DNA of 64,000 bases from Candidatus Hydrogenedentota bacterium. Lineage in GTDB: Bacteria > Hydrogenedentota > Hydrogenedentia > Hydrogenedentales > CAITNO01. The position numbers were made by a program, and so were the translations under genes. Of the stretch, positions 40,476 through 49,523 are shown in pieces (the stretch's first letter is position 1; every line of letters starts with the position of its first letter). A model generated the notes under the pieces. The model made no database searches, was not told where the DNA came from, and saw only the letters and a list, made by a program, of their open reading frames with translations. The stretch covers positions 99,218-163,217 of the forward strand of contig JAAYBJ010000003.1 in the NCBI GenBank assembly GCA_012730105.1, read 5' to 3'.

Positions 40476-41672
40476 CTACTCGTTAATATCGAAACGTACC
40501 ACGCTCCCGGGCAGGGTGTTCTGCTGGGGCCAGATATTGCGTCCCGGATAAATGGACGTATTAATGCCCGTGTGCACTTGGTCGCCAAGGATGGCGCCCA
40601 GCTTGCGTCGACCCGTGTCCACCAGTTCTCCCCGTACCTGGCATCGCACATCCTGTCCGTCATGGCGCAGGTTCGCGGTATTTGTGCCGCATCCCAGGTT
40701 GGTGTGGGCGCCGATAATGCTGTCCCCGACATAATTTTGGTGGGACGCTGAAACGCCCTCGAACAGAATGGACGCCTTGATTTCACTGGCCTGCCCGATG
40801 CGACAGTCGTTGCCAATGGTGGTATGAGGTCGAATCCAGCAATTGGGCCCCAGGGAGCATCTTTCCCCGATAAATGCGGGGCCTTCAATGACGACCCCCG
40901 GACGGACCACAGTTCCCTTTCCGATATGCACAGGCCCGGTAATTTCCGCCAGGGGGCTGACATCTCCCCACCGTGCGTCTTCCAGAAAATGTTCCAGCCA
41001 GTAGGTGTTTGCTTCCAGCAGGTGCCAGGAATAACCGATGGTAAGGTAGTACCCGGCGGTGTGGACCACATGCAGACTCCCATTCTCCGCCATCACCTTG
41101 AGGGCGTCCGTGACCTCTATCTCGCCCCGGGGCGACGGGGCCACCTTTTTCAACAATTCAAAAACCGCCGGTTCAAAGGAATAGGCCCCAACGTTGGCAA
41201 GATTGGAGCGCGGTTGTTCTGGTTTTTCTTCCAGGGAGAGCACCCGGTTTTCCGAGTCGATTTCGTACACGCCGAAGCGTTCGGGCTGCTCCACTTCCCG
41301 GGCAAGCGCCAGCCCGGGCCGCCGCGCCAGGCGTTCTAAGTCCGCCGGATCATACAGGTCATCACCGTTCAGGGCGATAAAAGGTCCGTCAACAACCGCC
41401 GCAGCCTGCAGGACGGCATGCCCCGTGCCCCGCTGCTCCTTCTGTTCGACATAACGCAGCGTCATGCCTTCGAAACTGCCGCCAAAATAATTCCGTATCA
41501 TATCGCCCATATACCCCGTGACAATGACCGCCTCTTCGGCAATGCCCTTGAGGGCACGAAGCTGATGGGCGAGAAGCGGGGTATTCATCACAGGGAGAAG
41601 CGGCTTGGGACGTGTCAGTGTCAGCGGCCAGGTACGCGTGGATTTTCCGGCCGCCATTATTACTGCCTGCAT
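40476..41672 (-). CDS. Sugar-1-phosphate nucleotidyltransferase with beta-helix domain (GlmU-like)
   Basis: A 398-residue NDP-sugar pyrophosphorylase. N-terminal nucleotidyltransferase signature AAGKSTRTWPLTLTRPKPLL, metal-binding LNGDDLYDP, then LSLEEKPEQP. The C-terminal left-handed beta-helix (about 245-398) is of the type found in bifunctional archaeal-type GlmU (IGKGTVVRPGVVIEGPAFIG, LGAILGDQVHTGINTSI). It may make UDP-GlcNAc or dTDP-glucose-like donors for the envelope polysaccharide. ATG 41672 has AAAGGA upstream; the frame continues further 5' but without a start site. First after an ABC permease in the same direction. Confidence 0.82.
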   Translation of the reverse strand: MQAVIMAAGKSTRTWPLTLTRPKPLLPVMNTPLLAHQLRALKGIAEEAVIVTGYMGDMIRNYFGGSFEGMTLRYVEQKEQRGTGHAVLQAAAVVDGPFIALNGDDLYDPADLERLARRPGLALAREVEQPERFGVYEIDSENRVLSLEEKPEQPRSNLANVGAYSFEPAVFELLKKVAPSPRGEIEVTDALKVMAENGSLHVVHTAGYYLTIGYSWHLLEANTYWLEHFLEDARWGDVSPLAEITGPVHIGKGTVVRPGVVIEGPAFIGERCSLGPNCWIRPHTTIGNDCRIGQASEIKASILFEGVSASHQNYVGDSIIGAHTNLGCGTNTANLRHDGQDVRCQVRGELVDTGRRKLGAILGDQVHTGINTSIYPGRNIWPQQNTLPGSVVRFDINE

Positions 41673-41755
41673 ACTTTTTCCTTTCTTCTGATCACCGCAC
41701 CATATCGGCACCCGGGCGGTTATCGGGCAACGCTTCCGCACCCCGTTCACCGCTC

Positions 41756-42610
41756 CTATAGATAGTCCGCCATGGTGGCCGAAAAACGCCGGAACACCCA
41801 GGCCCCGATCAGGGCGGCGATAACAGCGCAAACCAGGGGCCAAGCCACAAGGACGGTATCCGGGAAACGCTGTTCAAAGAGCACCTGGCGGTAGGCGGTC
41901 AGCAGGCATGCCATGGGGTTCATCATGTACGCGGAATGTAGCCAGGATGGCAATCCCGCGGAACGCACCAGCTCCAAAGGATAAAACACCGGCGTCGCGT
42001 AAAACCCAAACAACAGGAACACGCTGACCAGGTTGCCCACGTCCCGGTAATGCACATGGCCGCAGGAAAGGAACAGCACGAGGCCCAGGGTCATCACAAA
42101 TTGAATTCCGAAAAGAAAGGGGAAGTAGACCAGGGAGAGGCCTATCCGCCCACCCAGGGCCAAGTGTGCCGCCAACAGCATCAGAAAGCCCACACCCAAC
42201 TGCACCAAAGGCATGCAACAGGCGGCGATGGGAATGACTTCGCGGGTAAAACGCACCTTTTTCACCAAGTTGCCGTTGACGACCACCGAGGTGGTTGCCG
42301 TGGCAAGGGCGACCGAGAAATGCTGCCAGAAAATCAGGCCGCACAATAACATGACCGCATAGGGCGGCCCCGCGTCCGCGCGCGCCATGGCGGCGCGGTC
42401 CGCGAGCACAAAGGCAAAAACAAAGGTAAGGATGAGGGTGAACGCCAGCGGCTCAATGACCGCCCAGAGAAAGCCCATCACGGCGTAGCGATAGCGAACG
42501 CGCAGATCCTTCCAGACCAGCGCCCAAAGGAGTTCCCTTGCCCGCACGAGATCACGGGGCAGTCTCAAAAAATCACGTTCCCGCCGGCTATCGTAAATCA
42601 AGCTTTGCAT
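41756..42610 (-). CDS. ABC-2 type polysaccharide export permease
   Basis: A 284-residue inner-membrane permease of the Wzm/KpsM/TagG type with six predicted helices (LLWALVWKDLRVRYRYAVMGFLW, then AVIEPLAFTLILTFVFAFVL). It would export a completed lipid-linked glycan across the inner membrane together with an ATPase. No ATPase subunit gene lies in this window, which is unusual because the pair is normally adjacent. It shares its direction with the upstream nucleotidyltransferase. Confidence 0.85.
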   Translation of the reverse strand: MQSLIYDSRRERDFLRLPRDLVRARELLWALVWKDLRVRYRYAVMGFLWAVIEPLAFTLILTFVFAFVLADRAAMARADAGPPYAVMLLCGLIFWQHFSVALATATTSVVVNGNLVKKVRFTREVIPIAACCMPLVQLGVGFLMLLAAHLALGGRIGLSLVYFPFLFGIQFVMTLGLVLFLSCGHVHYRDVGNLVSVFLLFGFYATPVFYPLELVRSAGLPSWLHSAYMMNPMACLLTAYRQVLFEQRFPDTVLVAWPLVCAVIAALIGAWVFRRFSATMADYL

Positions 42611-42676
42611 AATGGAAGGTATGGTATCACGCTGGAGAATCCCCCGCCAAACGATCCGAATCGGTTCCTCGCAGGG

Positions 42677-43552
42677 TCACTCCGCACCGGATTGGGCACC
42701 ATGCACGCCCTCCGCCTCCGGTTCCATCCCCGCAGATTTCAGTTGCACCTCCACTGGAAACGCTTCCCCGGCATAGGAACCTGCGGCAAGCCGTAACGGG
42801 GTAAAGAGGGACAACACACCTTCATGCAGGCGCCGCGCCAACACCTTGCGGTCGGCGTCAAACAGGGGGTGCTCGCCGAAGCGGATGGTCGCCGTGGCGC
42901 CGGGATACTTGAGAAAGCGGTACTGGTGCACATAAAAAGGCTCGGGCCGCCACCAGCTGACGATCTCGCCCTCCGGCGGCGAGCCTTCCGGCGTCCGGTA
43001 ATTCAATGCCGCGTAATACACGGGCAGGTTCAGATCGATCGCCGCCTGCAACAGGGGCGACTTGAAGGGCTCCACGGTCATGCCGCACGATACCCGGCTT
43101 TCCGCGAAAACGGCGATTCCGTCACCCTCCTTTATGGTCTCTGCTATAAGGGCGTTGACGCGTAGAGTATCGCGCCTGAGGGAGCGGTTGATAAAGATGA
43201 TGTACAGCGATTTGGCGATAAACCCGAACAAGGGCCAGTCCGCCACGTCTTCCCGGGACACGAAAATGCAGCCCGTTTCACGGGCCAGCACGAGCATGTC
43301 GAAATACGTAAGATGATTCATCACCATGAAAAAAGGCGGTTTGGGCGCCGCGCCTTCCGCGACGATCCGAATGCCGGCAATGGCCGCGTAAACGAAAGCC
43401 CAGAACTTGAGCAGCAGACGCCGAAGCCTGCGGTCCGTCCTGCGCGAGACCAGCGCCGTGGGCCAGACCAGCAAACGCAACAGGAGCATGGCCACGGAAA
43501 AAAGCACAAGCAGAAGGATTCGGACAATGGCGCGCAGGTGGGACGGCATCAT
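42677..43552 (-). CDS. 1-acyl-sn-glycerol-3-phosphate acyltransferase-like protein
   Basis: A 291-residue membrane-anchored acyltransferase (PlsC family). An N-terminal helix (IVRILLLVLFSVAMLLLRLLV) is followed by the catalytic H-x4-D motif in NHLTYFDML, then FINRSLRRDTLR and FAESRVS in place of the usual FPEGTRS. The altered third motif is seen in distant PlsC members, so the acceptor need not be lysophosphatidate. The start overlaps the xthA stop by 4 bases (ATGA), which implies coupling. Two adjacent Met codons leave the exact start uncertain by one residue. Confidence 0.78.
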   Translation of the reverse strand: MMPSHLRAIVRILLLVLFSVAMLLLRLLVWPTALVSRRTDRRLRRLLLKFWAFVYAAIAGIRIVAEGAAPKPPFFMVMNHLTYFDMLVLARETGCIFVSREDVADWPLFGFIAKSLYIIFINRSLRRDTLRVNALIAETIKEGDGIAVFAESRVSCGMTVEPFKSPLLQAAIDLNLPVYYAALNYRTPEGSPPEGEIVSWWRPEPFYVHQYRFLKYPGATATIRFGEHPLFDADRKVLARRLHEGVLSLFTPLRLAAGSYAGEAFPVEVQLKSAGMEPEAEGVHGAQSGAE

Positions 43553-44337
43553 GCCTTCCCCCGGCCGCGAGGCAGCGGTTTGAGCGTCAGGGCAAGCGGA
43601 CAATGATCGGACCCCAGGACATCGTCGCAGATCCGGATATCTTTGACCCGGGACTGCAGGGCCTTGTTCACGCAAAAATAATCAATACGCCAGCCGATGT
43701 TCTTTTCCCGCGCCCGCGCCCGGTAGGACCACCAGCTGTAGGCGGTCTTGTCCGGGTACATTTCGCGAAACACATCCACGTAGCCCCGCGCCAGGAAAGC
43801 CGTCATTGCCTCACGCTCCTCGATATAATAACCCGCGTTGTTTTCGTTCTGCTTGGGTCGCGCCAGGTCGATTTCACGATGGGCAATATTGTAATCGCCG
43901 CAAATGATGATATTCTTCCCTTTCTTGACCAGGCAGTCAAGCGCTTCCCCGATGGCTTGGCAGAAATCGAGTTTGTAAGGAAGGCGCTTGCGCTCTTCCT
44001 GACTATTCGGCCAGTAGGTGTTCACCACCACGAAGTCCTTGAAATGCAGGAATTGCGCCCGGCCTTCCCCGTCGAACTCCGGCGCGTCCAGGGTGGTAAC
44101 CGCCTCGGGCGCCATCCGGGTGAAGGTGGCGGTGCCGCTGTATCCACGTTTCTCGGCGGGATTCCAGTAACTGTGGTACCCCTGGACATCCCGAAGTTCT
44201 CCCGGCACTTCTTCCGGCAGCAGGCGCGTTTCCTGCAGGCACAGGATATCGGGGCTTGCCTGGTGGAACCAGTCCATGAAACCGTTCTTCAACACGGCGC
44301 GCAACCCGTTGACATTCCACGAACAGAGTAAGGTCAT
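43549..44337 (-). CDS. xthA: Exodeoxyribonuclease III
   Basis: AP endonuclease/3'-5' exonuclease (262 aa) of base-excision repair. Conserved EEP-fold motifs are all present: LLCSWNVNGLRAV, CLQETRL, CGDYNIAHREIDL, SWWSYR and GSDHCPLAL. Length matches XthA. It overlaps the next gene (an acyltransferase) by 4 bases. Divergent from the riboflavin operon across a 370-base spacer that contains that operon's promoter and riboswitch. Confidence 0.93.
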   Translation of the reverse strand: MTLLCSWNVNGLRAVLKNGFMDWFHQASPDILCLQETRLLPEEVPGELRDVQGYHSYWNPAEKRGYSGTATFTRMAPEAVTTLDAPEFDGEGRAQFLHFKDFVVVNTYWPNSQEERKRLPYKLDFCQAIGEALDCLVKKGKNIIICGDYNIAHREIDLARPKQNENNAGYYIEEREAMTAFLARGYVDVFREMYPDKTAYSWWSYRARAREKNIGWRIDYFCVNKALQSRVKDIRICDDVLGSDHCPLALTLKPLPRGRGKA

Positions 44338-44439
44338 CCGGTGATTCCCCTGTTGTAATGAAGGAAACAGTTAATCTTCAAACAAAATAATAGCAGAAAA
44401 GATGATGGTGAGTCACGGCAAAGCCGCCGGGCGAAGGAT

Positions 44440-44469
44440 TTGACACGGGTTCCGAAACAGAGTTACAAT
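44440..44469 (+). promoter_or_regulatory. Sigma70 promoter of the riboflavin operon
   Basis: A perfect TTGACA (44440-44445) and TACAAT (44464-44469) are 18 bases apart, placing the start about 10 bases before the FMN riboswitch. Confidence 0.8.
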
Positions 44470-44486
44470 TTATTGGAAAATAAACC

Positions 44487-44600
44487 AACCTTCGGGGCCG
44501 GGTGAAATTCCCGACCGGCGGTAAAGCCCGCGAACGCTGCAAAGCGCCGACACCGGTGAAATTCCGGGGCCGACGGTCAAAGTCCGGATGAGAGAAGGTG
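44487..44600 (+). promoter_or_regulatory. FMN riboswitch (RFN element)
   Basis: All RFN conserved blocks are visible: AACCTTCGGGGCCGGGTGAA, ATTCCCGACCGGCGGTA, the GTGAAATTCCGGGGCCGAC and GGTCAAAGTCCGGATGAGAG segments, and closing GAAGGT. P1 is formed by ACCTTC (44488-44493) and GAAGGT (44594-44599). It senses FMN and shuts off riboflavin synthesis. The 5' P1 strand AACCTTCGGGG is perfectly complementary to the 5' arm of the downstream terminator (44668-44678), giving the usual antiterminator switch. Confidence 0.95.
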
Positions 44601-44667
44601 GTAGCATGCTCTCCGACGCCGGGAGCGCGGCAGGCAAAAATACGGTCGCGCGCGGTGTTATTTAATT

Positions 44668-44707
44668 CCCCGAAGGTTGACGAAACCGTTTCGGGGTATT
44701 TTGTTTT
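44668..44707 (+). terminator. Riboswitch-controlled terminator
   Basis: CCCCGAA-GGTT (44668-44678) pairs with AACC-TTCGGGG (44684-44696, two-base bulge), followed by TATTTTGTTTT, and the ribD ATG begins at the next base. When FMN is bound P1 forms and this hairpin ends transcription. When FMN is absent the 11-base complement at 44487-44497 should take over its 5' arm. Confidence 0.9.
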
Positions 44708-45814
44708 ATGCAGTCCGATCAGACCTATATGGCCCGCGCGCTGGCGCTGGCAGCCCGGGGATGCGGGTGGGCGAGTCCCAACCCGATGGTGGGCTGCGTC
44801 ATCGTCCGACACGACGTCATTCTGGGCGAGGGCTGGCATGAGCGCGCGGGCGGGCCGCACGCCGAAGTGAACGCGTACCGCGCCTGCGGCGAAGCGGATA
44901 CATCGGCCGCCACCGTATATGTCACCCTGGAGCCCTGCGCCCACACAGGACGCACCCCGCCGTGCGTGGACCTGCTACTGGAGAGGCGCCCCGCGCGCGT
45001 GGTGACGGCCATGGCCGATCCGAATCCGCACGTCGCTGGCGGGGGCATCGAGCGCCTGCGCGCCGCCGGGATCCGCGTGGATGTCGGGATACTGGAGGCG
45101 GAGGCGCTCCGGCTGAATGAAGTTTTTGTGAAAAACATGCGGACAGGGCTGCCCTGGGTCACGGCCAAGTGCGCCATGACTCTGGACGGCAAGATTGCGA
45201 CCCGTTCCGGCCATTCCAAGTGGATCACCGGCGAGACGGCGCGGGCGCTGACCCATCGTATGCGCCACGTCCACGACGCCATCCTGGTGGGCAGCCGCAC
45301 CGTCATGCTGGACAACCCGAGCCTGACCACGCGATTGCCCGAAGGCAACGGCCGCCATCCCATCCGCGTCATTCTGGACGCCGGGGACTATTTGACCGGC
45401 GACCGCGCGGTATTTGCCGAAGATCGCGAGAGCCCCACCTGGGTCGCCACGACTGAAGGGAACGCCTATCCCTTCGCCGATGACACCCTGTTTCTGCCCC
45501 CGGGTCCGGGAGGCGTGGACATGCGCGCGCTACTGCACACCCTGGCGGAACGCGGGGTAACCTCGCTGTTGATCGAGGGCGGCGGCGCTACGCTGGCGGC
45601 GGCCTTTTCGGCCGGCATCGTGGACAAGGCCTGTTTCTTCTGCGCGCCCAAGATCATCGGCGGCCACGAGGCCGTGACGCCCGTGGAGGGCCTCGGTTGC
45701 GAACGGATGGACGAGGCCATACTGCTGCAAGACTTGCGCCCCCTTACGGCGGGCGAAGACGTGCTTATGGAGGCCTACGTCCGCAAGGCGGCGGAAACGG
45801 AGTCGGAAAGGTGA
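44708..45814 (+). CDS. ribD: Bifunctional diaminohydroxyphosphoribosylaminopyrimidine deaminase / reductase
   Basis: Second and third steps of riboflavin synthesis (368 aa). The N-terminal deaminase has the zinc site HAEVNAY and PCAHTGRTPPC. The C-terminal NADPH reductase begins near residue 145 (WVTAKCAMTLDGKIATRSG) and includes GSRTVMLDNPSLTTR and LLIEGGGATLAAAF. The ATG directly follows the riboswitch terminator tract, with no Shine-Dalgarno sequence outside the hairpin. It is first in the rib operon. Confidence 0.95.
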   Translation: MQSDQTYMARALALAARGCGWASPNPMVGCVIVRHDVILGEGWHERAGGPHAEVNAYRACGEADTSAATVYVTLEPCAHTGRTPPCVDLLLERRPARVVTAMADPNPHVAGGGIERLRAAGIRVDVGILEAEALRLNEVFVKNMRTGLPWVTAKCAMTLDGKIATRSGHSKWITGETARALTHRMRHVHDAILVGSRTVMLDNPSLTTRLPEGNGRHPIRVILDAGDYLTGDRAVFAEDRESPTWVATTEGNAYPFADDTLFLPPGPGGVDMRALLHTLAERGVTSLLIEGGGATLAAAFSAGIVDKACFFCAPKIIGGHEAVTPVEGLGCERMDEAILLQDLRPLTAGEDVLMEAYVRKAAETESER

Positions 45815-45816
45815 TT

Positions 45817-46443
45817 ATGTTTACCGGGATCATAGAAGAAATCGGGGCGGTGGCGCGGCGCAGCGGCGCGGAGCTGGCCATCCTGGCCGACAAAGTGCTC
45901 GGCGACCTGAAAGAAGGGGACAGCGTGGCCGTGGACGGCGTATGTTTGACCGCGGTGGCGTTCTTCCCGAAAGGCTTTGTGGTCCAGGTATCGCCCGAGA
46001 CCTACGCGCGGACAACCCTGGGCCGGTTGAAACCGGGACACGCGGTAAATCTTGAGCGGGCCATGCGCGCGGATGGGCGTTTCGGCGGCCACTTCGTGCT
46101 CGGCCATGTGGATGGTGTCGGGCGCGTGGTGTCCGTACGCGACCAGGGGGAGTTTTCACTCTGGCAGTTCAACGCGCCGGACGAAGTATCCCGCTACCTG
46201 GCGCCTAAGGGCTCCATCGCCATTGACGGCATCAGCCTGACGCTGGTCGCCCCGGAACGGAATACCTTCGGGGTCGCGGTCATACCGGCAACCCTGCGCA
46301 ATACCACACTGGGCACCCGGCGTCCGGGCGACCCGGTCAATATGGAGGCGGACATCCTGGGCAAACATGTCCGCCATTACATGAACCTGGACGCCGGGAA
46401 AGGCCTTTCGGCCGACTTTCTGGCGCGGCATGGTTTCGTATAG
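45817..46443 (+). CDS. ribE: Riboflavin synthase, alpha subunit
   Basis: Dismutates two 6,7-dimethyl-8-ribityllumazines into riboflavin and the pyrimidine precursor (208 aa). Two tandem lumazine-binding repeats are visible: MFTGIIEEIGAV with VAVDGVCLTAV, and FVLGHVDGVGRV with SIAIDGISLTLV. It starts two bases after the ribD stop with GGAAAGG upstream. A longer open frame starts inside ribD but is not supported. An IPATLRNTTL stretch marks the C-terminal half. Confidence 0.95.
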   Translation: MFTGIIEEIGAVARRSGAELAILADKVLGDLKEGDSVAVDGVCLTAVAFFPKGFVVQVSPETYARTTLGRLKPGHAVNLERAMRADGRFGGHFVLGHVDGVGRVVSVRDQGEFSLWQFNAPDEVSRYLAPKGSIAIDGISLTLVAPERNTFGVAVIPATLRNTTLGTRRPGDPVNMEADILGKHVRHYMNLDAGKGLSADFLARHGFV

Positions 46444-46451
46444 AGGTACAT

Positions 46452-47648
46452 ATGCTGACTCCCATTCCTGAAATACTTGAAGACCTGCGGCAGGGTAAAA
46501 TGATCATCCTGGTGGATGACGAGGACCGTGAAAACGAGGGTGACCTGGTGATTGCCGCGGAGAAAGTCACACCCGAGATCATTAATTTCATGGCCCGGTA
46601 CGGTCGCGGCCTGATCTGCATGCCCATGGAAGACAAGGACATCAAGCGTCTAGGCCTGCCGCCCATGGTCACGGAAAACACCGCCCGGCTGAGCACGGCC
46701 TTCCATGTCACCTTTGAGGCGAAGGAAGGCGTCACTACGGGCATCAGCGCCTATGACCGCGCCCATTCCATCCGTGTGGCGGCCGATCCCGCCTCCACGG
46801 CGGACGACCTGGTGCGGCCCGGGCACGTGTTTCCCCTCCGCGCGCGGACGGGCGGGGTCCTGGTCCGGGCCGGGCAGACCGAAGGCTCCATCGACCTGAT
46901 GCGCCTGGCGGGGCTGCGGCACGCCTCGGTGATCTGCGAGATCATGAAGGATGACGGCACCATGGCGCGCATGCCTGACTTGGAGGTTTTCGCGGCGGAA
47001 CACGGGATTCGCATTTGCGCGACCGCCGACATCATCCGCTACCGACGCCGGTATGAAAAACTGGTGCGGCGTGTGGCCCAAGTACAGATGCCCACCAAGT
47101 ACGGAAATTTTGCCCTGATCGCCTATGAGAACGACGTGGACCCCTACCAGCATCTGGCGCTTGTCAGCGGCGACGTGAAGGACAAGGAAGACGTGCTGGT
47201 CCGGATGCACTCGGAATGTTTCACGGGCGATGTGCTGGGTTCGCTGCGTTGCGACTGCGGTACCCAGCTGCACACGGCGCTGCGCATGATCGCCGATGAA
47301 GGCTGCGGCGTGCTGGTCTACCTGCGCCAGGAAGGGCGCGGCATCGGCCTGATGAACAAGCTCAAGGCCTACGAGCTACAGGAGCAGGGCATGGATACCG
47401 TGGAGGCCAACCTGCATCTCGGCTTCACGGCGGACCCGCGTGAATACGGCCTCGGCGCCCAAATCCTCCAGGACCTGGGGGTTACCAGCATGCGCCTGAT
47501 GACCAACAACCCGGTCAAGCGCGCCGGCATCGAAGGGTACGGGCTGACCGTGTCGGGCCGCGTGCCCCTCGAAATACCGGCCGGCGATTTGAACCGGAAA
47601 TATCTGCAGACAAAACGGGAGAAGATGGGCCACCTCCTGGCGGAGTAG
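46452..47648 (+). CDS. ribBA: Bifunctional 3,4-DHBP synthase / GTP cyclohydrolase II
   Basis: Supplies both precursors of riboflavin (398 aa). The N-terminal dihydroxybutanone-phosphate synthase has [17 protein letters not shown] and [10 protein letters not shown]. The C-terminal cyclohydrolase II (from about residue 205) has the zinc cysteines in [19 protein letters not shown] and the catalytic [11 protein letters not shown]. Both halves look complete, so both activities are expected. Starts eight bases after ribE. Confidence 0.95.
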   Translation: MLTPIPEILEDLRQGKMIILVDDEDRENEGDLVIAAEKVTPEIINFMARYGRGLICMPMEDKDIKRLGLPPMVTENTARLSTAFHVTFEAKEGVTTGISAYDRAHSIRVAADPASTADDLVRPGHVFPLRARTGGVLVRAGQTEGSIDLMRLAGLRHASVICEIMKDDGTMARMPDLEVFAAEHGIRICATADIIRYRRRYEKLVRRVAQVQMPTKYGNFALIAYENDVDPYQHLALVSGDVKDKEDVLVRMHSECFTGDVLGSLRCDCGTQLHTALRMIADEGCGVLVYLRQEGRGIGLMNKLKAYELQEQGMDTVEANLHLGFTADPREYGLGAQILQDLGVTSMRLMTNNPVKRAGIEGYGLTVSGRVPLEIPAGDLNRKYLQTKREKMGHLLAE

Positions 47649-47697
47649 CGTCAGCCGGGGTTCGGGCCTCCTTTCCAACAACCAAGGAGACAACACA

Positions 47698-48162
47698 ATG
47701 GCAAAGGTTTTACAGGGTAACTTCGCGGGCGAAGGCAAAAAGATAGGTCTTGTCGTATCCCGGTTCAACGAGTTCATCACCACCAAACTGCTCGGCGGCG
47801 CCATGGACACACTGCAGCGCCACGGCGTGAGCGACGCGGACATCACGGTGGCCTGGGCGCCGGGCGCCTTCGAGATTCCGCTGGTCGCCAAGCGCATGGC
47901 CCAGTCCGGCGCGTACGACGCCGTCATCGCACTGGGCTGCGTTATTCGCGGCGCCACACCGCATTTCGACTACGTCGCTGCCGAGTCGGCCAAGGGCGTG
48001 GGTCACGTGATGCTCGATACGGGCGTGCCGGTCCTCTTTGGGATATTGACCACGGACAATATCGAACAGGCTGTGGAGCGCGCCGGGACAAAAGCAGGCA
48101 ACAAGGGGGTCGACGCAGCGATGGGCGCCCTCGAAATGATCAACCTGCTGGAGCAGATTTAA
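47698..48162 (+). CDS. ribH: 6,7-dimethyl-8-ribityllumazine synthase
   Basis: Condenses the ribBA and ribD products into lumazine (154 aa). Conserved segments [44 protein letters not shown] and [17 protein letters not shown] are all present; length is typical of the icosahedral family. Strong AAGGAG site. The next gene, nusB, begins immediately at the base after its stop, an arrangement that is common in bacteria. Confidence 0.95.
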   Translation: MAKVLQGNFAGEGKKIGLVVSRFNEFITTKLLGGAMDTLQRHGVSDADITVAWAPGAFEIPLVAKRMAQSGAYDAVIALGCVIRGATPHFDYVAAESAKGVGHVMLDTGVPVLFGILTTDNIEQAVERAGTKAGNKGVDAAMGALEMINLLEQI

Positions 48163-48693
48163 GTGGCCCGGTTTCGCGAATACAGCCTGGGCCGCCAATT
48201 GGCGCTGCAATTCCTATATGGTCTGGATTTCAGCGATCTGGATTGGCGCCTTGCCCTGCCCGAATTCTGGAAGATGGACCCGGTTGCGGTCAGCTTGGGC
48301 TGGGCCGGAAATGCGGAAAGAAAAGCCGTGCCCGAAACCGCTGAAGAGGCCGCCGCCTTCGCGAACGCGCGCGCCTTCGCGGAAACGTTGATCGAGGGCA
48401 CCTGTGCGGCGCGCCAGGAGCTGGAATCGCTGCTTACCGGGGCCCTGGACAATTGGCGGCCGGAACGGGTCGGCCGCATCGAGTGGGTGATTCTGCGGAT
48501 GGCCCTCTATGAGTTGCAGTACTGCCCCGAACATCCGGACGCCGTGGTTATCTCCGAAGCCAACCGGCTCGCCACCTTGTTCGGCGATGACGAGTCGCCC
48601 CGTTTTATCAGCGGGGTGTTGAACCGCTTTCTGGGCAATAAACGGGGAGAACAAGAGGAATTCTCCTCGCCGCCCAAGGAGCCGCCGGAATGA
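48163..48693 (+). CDS. nusB: Transcription antitermination protein NusB
   Basis: RNA-binding helical protein (176 aa) that works with NusE in rRNA antitermination. N-terminal REYSLGRQLALQFLYGLD and C-terminal VGRIEWVILRMALYEL with AVVISEANRLATLFGDDESPRFISGVLN fit the family. A GTG start at 48163 follows the ribH stop directly. There is an insertion of about 30 residues (about 25-60) compared with short NusB proteins. Overlaps the next gene by 4 bases. Confidence 0.92.
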   Translation: MARFREYSLGRQLALQFLYGLDFSDLDWRLALPEFWKMDPVAVSLGWAGNAERKAVPETAEEAAAFANARAFAETLIEGTCAARQELESLLTGALDNWRPERVGRIEWVILRMALYELQYCPEHPDAVVISEANRLATLFGDDESPRFISGVLNRFLGNKRGEQEEFSSPPKEPPE

Positions 48694-49523
48694 CCGGCTG
48701 GGCCGATCTGCACCTGCACACCACCTGTTCCGACGGTGCGGACACCCCGGAACGGGTCATGGAACGCGCCCATGAACTGGGTATCGCCGCCGTTGCTATA
48801 ACCGATCATGACACCATGGCCGGTGTTGCCGCCGCGCGCGCTGCGGCACAGACGGCGGGAATGGACTTCCTGGAAGGGGTGGAAATCAGCGCATCTTTCG
48901 ACGGGCAGGAAATTCATATTCTCGGATTGGGTGTCCGCGAAGACACGCCTGTTTTGAAGGCGCTGCTAGAGCGTTCCAACAAGGACCGGGCGGAACGGGC
49001 CTGGCACATTGTCGACCGTCTCGATAAAATCGGTGTGGCCCCGCGCGCGACATTGGCGGCGCACATGGAAGGCGCCGCCCAGTTGGGCCGCATGCATGTC
49101 GCCGTGGCGCTGGAGCGCCTGGGCAAGGTCCGTACAGTGCAGGACGCCTTTGAACGCTACCTGAACCGCGCCTGCCCCGCATTTGTGCCGAAGATCCTGC
49201 CGCCGGCCGCTGACGCCGTCAGGACCATCCACGAGGCCCGCGGCCTGGCCTTTATCGCCCACCCCGGCCTGGGCCATACCCTGCGCCGACGCCTGGGATC
49301 CCTGCTGGAGCTGCCTTTTGACGGCATTGAGGCCTGGCATGTCAGCCACACTGAACAGATGGTGGACACCTTCAAAGCCCTCGCCGGGAAGCGGGGGCTG
49401 CTGTTGACCGGCGGCAGCGACTGTCACGGTGATATTAAAAAAGAAAAACCGACCATGGGCCGCGTCCGAACGCCTTATGCCTGTTACGAACACATCCGTG
49501 ACGCTCTTTCAAAATTACAATAA
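48690..49523 (+). CDS. PHP-domain phosphoesterase (RNase AM / YciV type)
   Basis: A 277-residue metal-dependent phosphoesterase. The N-terminus DLHLHTTCSDGADTPERVM and AITDHDTMAG carry the first two PHP motifs; LEGVEISASFDGQEIHILGL the third; FIAHPGL and GGSDCHGD the last. Related enzymes hydrolyse 3',5'-nucleotide bisphosphates or trim RNA 5' ends. It overlaps nusB by four bases, so it shares the riboflavin/nusB transcript. Confidence 0.88.
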   Translation: MTGWADLHLHTTCSDGADTPERVMERAHELGIAAVAITDHDTMAGVAAARAAAQTAGMDFLEGVEISASFDGQEIHILGLGVREDTPVLKALLERSNKDRAERAWHIVDRLDKIGVAPRATLAAHMEGAAQLGRMHVAVALERLGKVRTVQDAFERYLNRACPAFVPKILPPAADAVRTIHEARGLAFIAHPGLGHTLRRRLGSLLELPFDGIEAWHVSHTEQMVDTFKALAGKRGLLLTGGSDCHGDIKKEKPTMGRVRTPYACYEHIRDALSKLQ

